DNA of 64,000 bases, from contig JBNKMS010000031.1 of assembly GCA_050293315.1 (NCBI GenBank), positions 62,001 to 126,000 of the forward strand. The letters are read 5' to 3'. The DNA is from CBFDBF01 sp050293315. GTDB taxonomy: Bacteria > Pseudomonadota > Gammaproteobacteria > Chromatiales > Chromatiaceae. The first letter of the stretch is position 1. Each line of letters starts with the position of its first letter. This document shows, in pieces, positions 34,018 through 43,800 of this stretch. A model generated the notes under the pieces. That model had not been told where the DNA came from, searched no databases, and saw nothing but the letters and a program-made list of their open reading frames with translations. A program made the translations under genes and the position numbers.

Positions 34018-35175
34018 ATGCCATATTGGCGCCTCTCCAGTTTTTACTTTCTCTACTTTGCCGCCCTCGGGACGCTGGCCCCGTACTGGGGTCTCTATCT
34101 GAAGAGCCTGGATTTTGATGCGGTCGCGATCGGCCAGCTATTGGCCATCCCCATGGCGACCAAACTGGTTGCGCCATTTGTATGGGGTTGGCTGGGAGAT
34201 CACCTGGGGCACCGTATGTTGATTGTGCGCCTTGGCACTATGCTGACGGCCGCCCTGTTTGTCACCGTCTTCTGGCTCTATGGGTTCTGGGAGTTGGGAT
34301 TGGCAATGGTCCTATTCAGCTTCTTCTGGAACGCGGTATTGCCACAGTTTGAGGTGGTTACATTTCGCTATCTCGGGGCCCGGGTTCCAAGGTATGCCAG
34401 GATTCGATTATGGGGGTCGATTGGGTTTATTGTCACCGTGGTGATAGTCGGGATGTTGGTTGACCGGCAAGGCCCGGCAGTAATACTGCCGGTGCTGTTT
34501 GGGATCTATCTGGCGCTCTGGATATCTAGCATGCTGGTAAAGGATCCAGATCCTGAGGCGCATCCGACCGCGCAACCTTCGATCATGTCGCTGCTGAAAC
34601 TACCGGCGGTGATCGCATTCTTTGTAGTCTGTTTCCTTATGCAGACTGGGCATGGCGTATATTATGCCTTCTACTCCATCTACATGGAGTCGGTTGGATA
34701 CTCTAAGACCCTAATCGGCCAACTATGGGCGCTTGGGGTAGTGGCTGAGGTGGTTGTGTTTCTGTTTATGCATCGGGTGCTGCAGTGTTGTGGTGCTCGC
34801 CGGGTGTTAATAGTCAGCCTGTTGTTAGCTGCGGTGCGCTGGCTACTCATCGGCAACTTTCCTGACTCTCTGTTACTGCTCATCACTGCTCAGCTGCTGC
34901 ATGCCGCTACCTTTGGCAGTTTTCATGCAGCCGCCATTCATCTGGTAAATCACTACTTCACCGGGCGACATCAGGGGCGTGGACAGGCGCTCTACTCCGG
35001 TCTCAGTTATGGTGCTGGAGGTGCGTTTGGTACCCTGGCCAGTGGATTTCTCTGGGATAGCGCGGGCCCTACGATAGCCTATGGGATTTCGGCGTTGGTA
35101 TCGCTGTTGGCCATGTTAATCGCCTGGAGATATGTGGCGGACAGGATTGAGCAGCCATCACTGGCCAGCAAGTAG
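34018..35175 (+). CDS. MFS transporter, LacY/NupG-like subgroup
   Basis: A 12-span major facilitator carrier of about 385 residues. The start is taken at ATG 34018 (MPYWRLSSFYFLYFAALG), because the protein of this subgroup begins directly with helix 1. An upstream TTG would add 12 unlikely residues. The cytoplasmic loop motif GDHLGHR follows helix 2. The substrate cannot be told; the subgroup includes phenylpropionate and nucleoside carriers. It follows aroC by 37 bp and ends 7 bp from the convergent LysR gene. Confidence 0.85.
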   Translation: MPYWRLSSFYFLYFAALGTLAPYWGLYLKSLDFDAVAIGQLLAIPMATKLVAPFVWGWLGDHLGHRMLIVRLGTMLTAALFVTVFWLYGFWELGLAMVLFSFFWNAVLPQFEVVTFRYLGARVPRYARIRLWGSIGFIVTVVIVGMLVDRQGPAVILPVLFGIYLALWISSMLVKDPDPEAHPTAQPSIMSLLKLPAVIAFFVVCFLMQTGHGVYYAFYSIYMESVGYSKTLIGQLWALGVVAEVVVFLFMHRVLQCCGARRVLIVSLLLAAVRWLLIGNFPDSLLLLITAQLLHAATFGSFHAAAIHLVNHYFTGRHQGRGQALYSGLSYGAGGAFGTLASGFLWDSAGPTIAYGISALVSLLAMLIAWRYVADRIEQPSLASK

Positions 35176-35182
35176 TCTCTAC

Positions 35183-36061
35183 TTACATCTGTTGGCTGCC
35201 GACACAGGTCTCCAGCATGGCACGTGCGGCATTGGAGAGGGTGCGCTGACGGTGGGTCACTATCCCAAGCACCCGGGATGGGTGTAGGTCTGAAATATTC
35301 AGGACCTCTATATCCGGGTTATCGAGCATCGTCCTTGGCAGCAGGCCCCAACCCAACCCGGTGGCCACCAGCATCTTCAGGGTCTCCAGGTAGTTGGTAG
35401 ATATGGCAATCTGTAGTTGCGGGTTGAGATTCCCCAGGATCCGCTCCAGGATATTCCTGGTATAGGTGCCGCTACCGGGGAGTACCGCAGGGAAGGAGAG
35501 TAGCTCCTGGAGTGAGGGGTTCTTTATATCCCCCAGAGGGTGTCCCTTACCGATGACAAACTCCAATGGATCGTCCCATACCTCTATCAAATCAAGGTGA
35601 GATGACGATTCGGTAGGGAGGGTTACAATCCCCATCTCCAGCGCACCCTGTTCAACCTCTCTACAGACCTTCTCTGAACCCAAAAAACTTATATCCAGTG
35701 TCACCTCAGGATAGTGCTCACTAAATCTCTTCAGAACCGGGGGGAGGCGATGTAGCCCTATATGGTGAGAGGTACCTATGCTCAGGGTGCCGCTTACACT
35801 CCCGCTAAGGTTAGAGAGTGCGCGTTGGATGTCGGTGATCTCATCCAGCATGTGGCGGGCCCGTGGCAGCAGCTGCTGTCCCGCCTCAGTCAGAGAGATA
35901 CCCTTGCCAATGCGATCAAACAGCCGTACCCCTATAGCTGATTCGAGGGCGGCCACCCGTTTACTCACTGCCGGCTGGGTCAGATATAGCTGTTCGGCCG
36001 CATGTGAGAAGGAGCCGCTTGCAGCCACTGCAACAAAGGCGTTCAATTCATCGATCTTCAT
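35183..36061 (-). CDS. LysR family transcriptional regulator
   Basis: The 292 residues show an N-terminal winged helix-turn-helix (residues 1-60: FVAVAASGSFSHAAEQLYLT, QPAVSKRVAALE) and a periplasmic-binding-protein-like effector domain. It is transcribed away from leuC across a 136-bp gap, the standard position for a LysR protein acting on its neighbour and itself. Regulation of leucine synthesis is therefore plausible but is inference. The effector is not known. Confidence 0.92.
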   Translation of the reverse strand: MKIDELNAFVAVAASGSFSHAAEQLYLTQPAVSKRVAALESAIGVRLFDRIGKGISLTEAGQQLLPRARHMLDEITDIQRALSNLSGSVSGTLSIGTSHHIGLHRLPPVLKRFSEHYPEVTLDISFLGSEKVCREVEQGALEMGIVTLPTESSSHLDLIEVWDDPLEFVIGKGHPLGDIKNPSLQELLSFPAVLPGSGTYTRNILERILGNLNPQLQIAISTNYLETLKMLVATGLGWGLLPRTMLDNPDIEVLNISDLHPSRVLGIVTHRQRTLSNAARAMLETCVGSQQM

Positions 36062-36126
36062 GGTCTAGAGCTATCAATTCCAAAAAAGAATAGTAAATAT
36101 GAAAAAGATGAATTTGTTTTATATTA

Positions 36127-36140
36127 CTTATGGGCATAAG
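36127..36140. promoter_or_regulatory. Palindrome between lysR and leuC, candidate operator
   Basis: CTTATG-GG-CATAAG is a perfect palindrome in the middle of the 136-bp divergent region, 57 bp before the leuC start. Its size resembles LysR-family T-N11-A boxes. Confidence 0.4.
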
Positions 36141-36197
36141 ATGTCAATCAAAATAGTAGTTTTACGTCAGACGCCATAGGCAGACAGGAGTTGGAAC

Positions 36198-37601
36198 ATG
36201 AGTGCAAAAACCCTCTATGACAAACTTTGGGAAGGACATCTGGTACGCAGTGATGAAGATGGTACCGGGCTTCTCTATATAGATCGCCAGCTGGTGCATG
36301 AGGTGACCTCACCCCAGGCCTTTGAGGGGTTGCGTATGACCGGACGCAGGCCGTGGAGGCCGGACGCCACTATTGCCACCCCGGATCATAATGTACCGAC
36401 CAAGGGGAGGGCTGCAGGTATAAGTGACCCCGTGGCCCGCCTGCAGGTCGAGACCCTGGGTAAAAACTGCAAAGAGTTCGGGATCACCGAGTTTGGGATG
36501 GACGATATCCGTCAGGGTGTGGTGCATGTTATGGGGCCGGAGCAGGGGGCAATCCTTCCCGGGATGACCGTTGTGTGTGGCGATTCGCATACAGCGACCC
36601 ATGGCGCCTTTGGCTCCCTGGCATTCGGGATCGGTACCTCCGAGGTGGAGCATGTGCTTGCCACCCAGTGCCTGATCCAGAAGAAATCAAAAAGTATGCT
36701 GGTCAAAGTAGATGGCAGACTCGATCCAAGGGTTACCGGTAAGGACATTATCCTTGAGGTGATAGGCCGGATCGGAACCGCAGGCGGGACCGGCTATGTA
36801 ATAGAGTTTGCCGGCGAGGCGATACGCGAGCTCTCCATGGAGGGGCGGATGACCGTCTGCAATATGGCGATAGAGGCGGGCGCGCGCGCCGGTCTGGTGG
36901 CTGTCGATGAAAAGACCATAGAGTATGTGCACGGTCGTCCATACGCGCCTAAGGCGGAGCTATGGGAACAGGCGGTCGAGGCGTGGCAGCAGCTGCATAG
37001 TGATGATGGGGCGAAATTTGATGCGGTAATAGAGATAGACGCCGCCGCAATTGAACCGCAGGTAACCTGGGGGACCTCGCCGGAGATGGTAATGCCTGTG
37101 TCCGGCAGTGTGCCAGATCCGGATGCGGAGGGCGATCCGATCAAGGCGGAGGGGATGCGTCGTGCTCTTGAGTACATGGGGCTTGAGGCGGGGACACCGA
37201 TCTCTGATATTACCCCGGACCATGTCTTTATCGGCTCCTGCACCAATGGCAGGATTGAGGACCTGCGTGCTGCCGCTGCCGTAGTTAAGGGCCGTAAGGT
37301 GGCCAGTAACATAGTGCAGGCGTTGGTAGTTCCAGGTACCGGGTTGGTAAAGCAGCAGGCCGAAGCGGATGGCCTGGACAAGATCTTTACCGATGCCGGT
37401 TTTGAGTGGCGTGAGCCGGGCTGTTCGATGTGTCTGGCGATGAATGCTGATCGCCTGAAACCTGGAGAGCGCTGCGCCTCTACCTCTAACCGTAACTTTG
37501 AGGGACGGCAGGGGCAGGGTGGGCGTACCCATCTTATGAGTCCGGCGATGGCTGCCGCTGCAGCTATAACCGGCCGTTTTATAGATGTACGGGAGTTGTA
37601 A
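36198..37601 (+). CDS. leuC: 3-isopropylmalate dehydratase large subunit
   Basis: With LeuD it isomerises 2- to 3-isopropylmalate in leucine synthesis, using a [4Fe-4S] cluster. The 467 residues match the family. Cluster ligands are Cys348 (IGSCTNGR), Cys409 and Cys412 (GCSMCLAMN). GDSHTATHGAFG lies in the first half, and the end carries GRTHLMSPAMAAAAAI. leuD follows after one base. Confidence 0.98.
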   Translation: MSAKTLYDKLWEGHLVRSDEDGTGLLYIDRQLVHEVTSPQAFEGLRMTGRRPWRPDATIATPDHNVPTKGRAAGISDPVARLQVETLGKNCKEFGITEFGMDDIRQGVVHVMGPEQGAILPGMTVVCGDSHTATHGAFGSLAFGIGTSEVEHVLATQCLIQKKSKSMLVKVDGRLDPRVTGKDIILEVIGRIGTAGGTGYVIEFAGEAIRELSMEGRMTVCNMAIEAGARAGLVAVDEKTIEYVHGRPYAPKAELWEQAVEAWQQLHSDDGAKFDAVIEIDAAAIEPQVTWGTSPEMVMPVSGSVPDPDAEGDPIKAEGMRRALEYMGLEAGTPISDITPDHVFIGSCTNGRIEDLRAAAAVVKGRKVASNIVQALVVPGTGLVKQQAEADGLDKIFTDAGFEWREPGCSMCLAMNADRLKPGERCASTSNRNFEGRQGQGGRTHLMSPAMAAAAAITGRFIDVREL

Positions 37602-37602
37602 G

Positions 37603-38244
37603 ATGCAAAAGTTTATAAATTTTACCGGTGTAGTTGCGCCACTTGATAGGGCAAATGTCGATACCGATGCGATCATTCCCAAACAGTTTCTAAAGTCGGT
37701 CAAGCGTAGCGGATTCGGGCCATACCTGTTTGATGAGTGGCGCTATCTGGATCAGGGTGAGCCGGACATGGATTGCTGCAAGCGTCCACTCAACCCCGAT
37801 TTTGTTTTGAATGATGAGCGCTACCGCAATGCACAGGTGCTGCTGGCGCGGGACAACTTCGGCTGTGGCTCTTCACGCGAACACGCCCCCTGGGCGTTGG
37901 CAGATTTTGGATTTCGGGTGATAGTTGCGCCAAGTTTTGCCGACATCTTCTTTAATAACAGCTTTAAGAACGGTATCTTGCCGATAAAGCTGGATGATGC
38001 GGTGGTGGACCGGCTGTTCCAGCTGGCATCCGCTGAACAGCCCCTGGAGATGGAGGTCGACCTGGAGGCCCAGGAGCTGCGGCCAGTTGGTGGCGAGGTG
38101 ATTCCATTCGAGGTGGATGAGTTTCGTAAACACTGTCTGTTGGAGGGGCTGGATGACATCGGTCTTACCCTGCAACATAGCGACGAGATCAAGGCGTTTG
38201 AGCAGCAGCGGCGGGAGCAGGCGCCGTGGATTTTTGCAAACTAA
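37603..38244 (+). CDS. leuD: 3-isopropylmalate dehydratase small subunit
   Basis: Small, swivelling-domain subunit of the isomerase. The start is ATG 37603 (MQKFINFTGVVAPLDRANVD), one base after the leuC stop; an upstream in-frame ATG lies inside leuC. The 213 residues contain the substrate-recognition stretch NFGCGSSREHAPWAL. Confidence 0.97.
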   Translation: MQKFINFTGVVAPLDRANVDTDAIIPKQFLKSVKRSGFGPYLFDEWRYLDQGEPDMDCCKRPLNPDFVLNDERYRNAQVLLARDNFGCGSSREHAPWALADFGFRVIVAPSFADIFFNNSFKNGILPIKLDDAVVDRLFQLASAEQPLEMEVDLEAQELRPVGGEVIPFEVDEFRKHCLLEGLDDIGLTLQHSDEIKAFEQQRREQAPWIFAN

Positions 38245-38270
38245 ATCCATGGATTCATGTATTATTCACG

Positions 38271-38287
38271 CCTCTCCATCGGAGAGG
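38271..38287. promoter_or_regulatory. Hairpin in the leuD-leuB gap
   Basis: CCTCTCC-ATC-GGAGAGG is a perfect 7-bp stem 21 bp before the leuB ATG. There is no T run, so it is not a terminator. It may affect leuB translation or mRNA stability. Confidence 0.4.
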
Positions 38288-38307
38288 ATAGATTTTAGGA
38301 AACAGTT

Positions 38308-39393
38308 ATGAGTAAAAAAGTTCTAGTACTGCCGGGTGATGGTATTGGGCAGGAGATAATGGCCGAGGCGGTCAAGGTATTGGAGTGCCTGCAAAACAGT
38401 TTCGGTCTGCAGGTTGAGCTGAGTGACGGCCTGGTGGGTGGATCTGCCTATGATGCCAGCGGTTCACCCCTGCCGGAGGAGACCCTGGAGCTCGCCCGGG
38501 AGTCGGATGCGGTGCTGTTGGGCGCCGTTGGCGGCCTCAAGTGGGAGTCCCTAGACTACTCGGTTCGTCCGGAGCGGGGTCTGCTTGGTCTGCGCAAGGA
38601 GCTCGGGCTGTTCGCCAACCTGCGTCCGGCCATCTTGTATCCGCAACTGGCCGCTGCCTCTACACTCAAGGATGAGGTGGTCTCAGGCCTCGATATCATG
38701 ATCGTCAGAGAGCTGACCGGCGGTATCTATTTTGGTCAGCCACGCGGGATCCGTGAGCTTGATGGCGGTGAACGTGAAGGCTTTAACACCCTGGTCTATC
38801 GCGAGTCTGAGGTGGACCGTATTGTCAGGGTGGCCATGGATATTGCCATGAAACGCGGTCGCAGGGTCTGCTCCGTGGACAAGGCCAATGTACTGGAGGT
38901 CACCGAGCTGTGGCGTGATGTGGCAGTTAAGGTTAGTGGTGACTATCCCGATGTAGAGTTGTCACATATGTATGTGGATAATGCCGCCATGCAGCTGGTG
39001 AAGTGGCCGAAGCAGTTTGATGTGATGGTGACCGGTAATATGTTTGGTGACATCCTCTCCGACTGTGCCGCCATGTTGACCGGCTCTATCGGTATGCTGC
39101 CATCCGCCTCTCTGGATGAGAATGGCAAGGGCATGTATGAGCCTATTCACGGCTCTGCCCCTGATATTGCCGGTAAGGGCGTGGCCAATCCTCTGGCTAC
39201 CATCATTTCGGTTGCCATGATGTTGCGCTACTCTCTGGATGAGCCGGAGTTAGCCAGCAAGATTGAACAGGCGGTGAACAGCGTTCTAGACCAGGGTCTG
39301 CGTACCCAGGATATCATGTCCGATGGGATGCAGCAGGTTGGCACTGTAGCCATGGGTGATGCCGTGGTTGCTGCGCTACAGTTACTTCAGTAG
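38308..39393 (+). CDS. leuB: 3-isopropylmalate dehydrogenase
   Basis: NAD-dependent oxidative decarboxylation of 3-isopropylmalate, third step of the leucine branch. The 361 residues contain LPGDGIGQEIMAEAV at the N-terminus, VRELTGGIYFGQPRG, and the metal/NAD region NMFGDILSDCAAMLTGSIGM with EPIHGSAPDIAGKG after it. It follows leuD by 63 bp and precedes asd by 20 bp. Confidence 0.98.
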   Translation: MSKKVLVLPGDGIGQEIMAEAVKVLECLQNSFGLQVELSDGLVGGSAYDASGSPLPEETLELARESDAVLLGAVGGLKWESLDYSVRPERGLLGLRKELGLFANLRPAILYPQLAAASTLKDEVVSGLDIMIVRELTGGIYFGQPRGIRELDGGEREGFNTLVYRESEVDRIVRVAMDIAMKRGRRVCSVDKANVLEVTELWRDVAVKVSGDYPDVELSHMYVDNAAMQLVKWPKQFDVMVTGNMFGDILSDCAAMLTGSIGMLPSASLDENGKGMYEPIHGSAPDIAGKGVANPLATIISVAMMLRYSLDEPELASKIEQAVNSVLDQGLRTQDIMSDGMQQVGTVAMGDAVVAALQLLQ

Positions 39394-39413
39394 ATATTTT
39401 AAAGAGAACAGAT

Positions 39414-40529
39414 ATGCAACGCGTAGGTTTCGTAGGTTGGCGTGGAATGGTCGGTTCCGTCCTGATGGAGCGGATGCTGGCTGAGGGTGATTTCGATCTG
39501 ATCGCTGAGCCGACCTTTTTTACCACCTCGCAGGTTGGACAGGCCGGTCCAGATATCGGTCGTGAGCTGCCTCCACTGATGGACGCCTCGGATCTTGGGG
39601 CGCTAAAACAGATGGATGTGATCGTCTCCTGCCAGGGTGGCGACTATACCTCCGATATATTTCCGCGGCTGAGGGGTGAGGGTTGGGATGGTTACTGGAT
39701 CGATGCGGCCTCGACCCTACGTATGGAGAGTGACAGCGTGATCATTCTCGATCCGGTCAATGGTGATCTGATCAGGGAGTCCATTCAGAGCGGGGTGAAG
39801 AACTACATCGGTGGTAACTGCACGGTCAGCCTGATGTTGATGGCATTGGGCGGGCTGTTTCGCGCCGGCCTGGTGGAGTGGGCCACGGCCATGACCTATC
39901 AGGCTGCATCCGGGGCGGGCGCTAAAAATATGCGGGAGCTGCTGTCACAGATGGGGGCGTTGCACCAGGCGGTAAAGCCGCAACTGGATGATCCGGCATC
40001 TGCGATCCTGGAGATTGATCGGATGGTGACGGCCGAGCTGCGCAGCGCGGACTACCCCACTGATAATTTTGGAGTGCCGCTGGCTGGCAGCCTTATCCCA
40101 TGGATTGATCGGCAGATGGAGAGTGGCCAGAGTCGAGAAGAGTGGAAGGGCGGTGTCGAGAGCAACAAGATTTTGGGCAGAGAGGATAATCCTGTGCCTA
40201 TCGATGGTCTCTGTGTACGCATCGGTGCCATGCGTTGTCACAGTCAGGCACTCACCATCAAGCTTACCAGTGATATTCCGGTGGCCGAGATCGAACAGAT
40301 GCTGGCTAGCGCGAATGAATGGGTCAAGGTGATCCCCAATGAGCGCGAGTTGAGCGTCCAGGAGCTAACTCCTACTGCAGTGACCGGTACCTTAAGTGTA
40401 CCGGTGGGTCGACTGCGCAAACTCTCCATGGGAGGCGAGTATCTCTCCGCCTTCACGGTAGGTGATCAGCTCCTGTGGGGAGCTGCTGAGCCGCTCCGCC
40501 GGATGTTACGCATTATCTCTGAAAGATAA
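39414..40529 (+). CDS. asd: Aspartate-semialdehyde dehydrogenase
   Basis: Reduces aspartyl phosphate to the semialdehyde for lysine, threonine, methionine and diaminopimelate. The 371 residues start with the NADP-binding GFVGWRGMVGSVLMERM. Catalytic Cys136 lies in GGNCTVSLM, and the RCHSQALTIKL motif of the gammaproteobacterial type lies in the second half. The leuB-asd-fimV order is shared with pseudomonads. Confidence 0.97.
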   Translation: MQRVGFVGWRGMVGSVLMERMLAEGDFDLIAEPTFFTTSQVGQAGPDIGRELPPLMDASDLGALKQMDVIVSCQGGDYTSDIFPRLRGEGWDGYWIDAASTLRMESDSVIILDPVNGDLIRESIQSGVKNYIGGNCTVSLMLMALGGLFRAGLVEWATAMTYQAASGAGAKNMRELLSQMGALHQAVKPQLDDPASAILEIDRMVTAELRSADYPTDNFGVPLAGSLIPWIDRQMESGQSREEWKGGVESNKILGREDNPVPIDGLCVRIGAMRCHSQALTIKLTSDIPVAEIEQMLASANEWVKVIPNERELSVQELTPTAVTGTLSVPVGRLRKLSMGGEYLSAFTVGDQLLWGAAEPLRRMLRIISER

Positions 40530-40665
40530 TACATAATCCCTTTTGCCTTGGGGCTGTCAAACCATTGGAATGACAGCTCCCGGGGCCCCAAATGCCATAT
40601 TTTCGGGATAATCGGACGATATTCACAAATATATGCCAATTTACGGTGTTCAAACCGTCTAAATT

Positions 40666-40694
40666 TTGGTAAAAAACCATTTATAAGCTATAGT
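40666..40694 (+). promoter_or_regulatory. Promoter of fimV
   Basis: TTGGTA (40666-40671) and TATAGT (40689-40694) with a 17-bp spacer. This implies a 5' untranslated leader of about 150 nt. Confidence 0.6.
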
Positions 40695-40767
40695 TAGCGT
40701 GAAAATGTTAAGTTCATTCTATCTTTTGCGCTGAACATATTGAGTTAAGAGGTTTAATGGGATATAA

Positions 40768-40818
40768 CCACTAATCCTGAAATAGTGGCTATCCTATTTT
40801 TGGGATTTTTAGGATTAG
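40768..40818 (+). promoter_or_regulatory. fimV leader with mutually exclusive pairings
   Basis: CCACTA (40768-40773) can pair with TAGTGG (40783-40788), and ATCCTA (40791-40796) with TAGGAT (40810-40815). Alternatively CTAATCCT (40771-40778) can pair with AGGATTAG (40811-40818), which excludes both. The fimV ATG lies 32 nt downstream. Confidence 0.4.
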
Positions 40819-40849
40819 GTAACGGGCTGCACAAGATTTAGGGGGAGAT

Positions 40850-43800
40850 ATGGTCCGCAAATGCTCTTGGTTATCGGTTCTGATACTACTGCTGGTATCG
40901 ACTGGTGCTCAGGCTCTTGGGCTGGGTGATATCCGTCTAGAGTCTGCGCTGAATCAGAACTTTAAGGCGGACATAGAGCTGCTGTCGGTAGAGAAAGGTG
41001 GGATTGCCGATGTCCGGGTATCTTTGGCCTCACCTGAGGCGTTTGCGCGGGCAGGTGTAGAGCGTACATTTCTTCTCTCCAGACTGCGTTATAAACCAGA
41101 ACGCATGCCAGATGGCACTGCGGTTATACATGTCTTTACTCTAGAGCCTGTCCGTGAGCCGTTCCTTAATTTCCTGATCGAAGTAAATTGGCCCAAGGGA
41201 CGGCTGCTACGTGAGTACACTGTTCTGCTGGATCCGCCTGTAACTCTTGAGCGTAAGCCGGCACCTGTCGAGCCGCCGAAGAGCTCCGAGGCACCGCCTC
41301 CTGCAAAAAAGAAGGCCGCTGCACCTCCACCGCCAGCAGTTGCAAAGCCGGCTGTGGCGCCTGAGCCAGCACCTGCGGTAGAGTCACCACCAGTCGAACC
41401 AAAACCGGAAGCAAAACCGGAACCAAAACCGGAAGCAAAACCCAAGCCGCCGACTCCTGATGTTGCTGCGGAAGATGTCGCTATGCCAGCCGATGAAACT
41501 GTCGGCCCTGGCGATTACTCGGTTGTGTGGGGAGACACCATGTGGGGGATAGTTACCCGCTCCAGGATTGAGGGGGTAAGTGACAAGCAGCTTATGATGG
41601 CGATCTATCACGCCAACCGCAGGGCCTTTTACGGCAACAACATTAACAATCTAAAAGCGGGCGAGATATTAAGAATCCCAGAGAAAGAAGACGCCCTGAA
41701 GATCGACATTGCAGATGCTAACAATCAGTATCGTGAGCATGTTGATATATGGTTAGCGTCCAAGCGGGGAGAGGCCCCGACTGTTGCGACCAAGGAGGCG
41801 GCGGCTCCGACAGAGTTGGCCGGTGGTGAGGGTGAAGCCAAGAAGGATACGGCGGCCGCTACAGAGGAGAGCGCTGCAGCTGAGAAAGAAGCAGCTGCCC
41901 CTGCTGATGAGACTAAGCCAACAGAGCAGGAGAAGCCAGAGGAAGCGGTAGCAAAAACCGAGACTGAGTCGGTTCCTGAGGCTGAGCTTAAGATTGTAAC
42001 AGCACGCCCAGAGGGTGAGGGTGAGGCTGGACCAAGTGAAGGTGATACAACGGATAAAACAGAGGCCCGTCTGAACCGTGAACTGCTACTTGCACAAGAG
42101 GAGTTGGAGAGTGCCAGACAGGAGGGGACGGAACTCGAATCGCGGGTAGGTGACCTGGAGGGTCAGATAGAGGATCTACAGCGACTAATTACCTTGAAGA
42201 GTGACCAGCTTGCCCAGCTACAGGCACATGCGGCCGAGACGGCGGCAGCGGAGGCGGAGACAGCCCCAGCACTACCCGTTGATGAGGGCCAGACAGAGAC
42301 AGTGGTGGAAGAGGCAGCTCCGGCAGCGCTACCTGTAGAAGAGGGTCAGGCCGGGGCGGAGGAGACAGCCCCAGCACTACCCGTTGATGAGGGCCAGACT
42401 GAGGCCGTGGCGGAAGAGGTAGCTCCGGCAGCGCTACCTGTAGAAGAGGGTCAGGCCGGGGTAGAGACCGGGGTAGAGGAGACAGCCCCAGCACTGCCCG
42501 TCGATGAGGGCCAGACTGAGGCCGTAGCGGAAGAGGCAGCTCCTCCGGCAACGTTACCTGTGGACGAGGGTCAAGCGGGAGTAGAAGAGGCATCACCGCT
42601 AACGCCACCTACAGAGCAGGGCATAGAGCCAGCGACGCCGCCAGCAGCTGAGTTGGCACCGGCAGTGCCTACACCTGAGGTCAAGTCGATCGTTGTGCCT
42701 ATAGAAGAGGAGGCAGCGCCGACAAAACTCCCGGTAGAGGATAGGGCGGCCCCGGCAGTGGCAGAGACCAAGTCGGTAACACCACCTCCAGCAAGACGTA
42801 AGCCGGAGCCGATACCGGAGCCAGGATTACTCGAAGGCCTTTTGGGCGGTACATCCATGCTGACCATTGGCGGTGGGCTATTGGTTATTGTATTGCTGCT
42901 CTTCCTGATACTGCGGCGTAAAGGTGGGGGCGAGGAGAATTTTGAAGAGAGTATCCTGCTGGACAGAGGGGATACTGATGTCTCTGAATCGACCCTGGAA
43001 GAGGTGGTTGAGGGGCCAGGAGGGCATACTGAAGATACATCATTCCTGAGTGATTTCTCACCGAGTGATATCGATGCACTGCAGGATGAGACGGGTGAGG
43101 TGGATCCGTTGTCAGAGGCGGATGTATATATTTCCTATGGGCGTTATCAACAGGCAGAAGAGCTCATTCGCCAGGCAATAGATAAAGATCCAGCAAGACA
43201 GGCTCTGAAGCATAAGCTGTTCGAGATACTCTATGCGCTCAAAGATGCGGATGGATTCTCCAAGCTGGCAGAGGAGTCTGCAGGTACAGCGGTAGAGACG
43301 CATGATGCCGATGCATGGGATAAAGTCCTATCAATGGGTAAGACTCTTGACTCTGCTAACCCTCTATTTGCAGGTGCAGAGCCGATGCATGGGGCGGTAG
43401 AGGAGCCGGTCGAAGAGGAGCCGGATGATGACGGTCTGGATGATTTTGATCTGGATGGCATCGCGGCTGAACTTGATGCGGAGGAGGCTGCACAGACCAC
43501 AGCAGTTGATCTGGATAGGGATGTTTCCGGGATGGACGCAATCGAAGAGACCACTCTGGATATAGGTACCATGGCCTCAGATGATGAAGATGACGCGATT
43601 GATGATCTTGATCTCTCCGGCCTGGATGATGACTCTGAGATGTTGGTCGAGCTGTCATCAGCGGATGGTGCGGATGATAAGGAGTCATCGATTCTTACCG
43701 ATCTTTCTGAGTCAGAGTTGGTGTCCCTGAATGTAGATGAGGCAGGGGAGGTCGATACCAAGATTGATCTGGCCCGTGCCTACATGGATATGGGTGATCC

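Larger units (their letters stand above)
40530..40849. other. Intergenic region between asd and fimV
   Basis: No gene is seen in these 320 bp. After asd there is a 10-bp hairpin GGGGCTGTCA/TGACAGCTCC (40550-40580), with no T run. A good promoter at 40666-40694 and a leader with competing hairpins follow. Confidence 0.7.

Noticed and set aside
42189..42608. Proline-rich open frame on the minus strand of fimV
   Set aside because: Shadow of the tandem repeats in fimV; no start signal and no homologous look.
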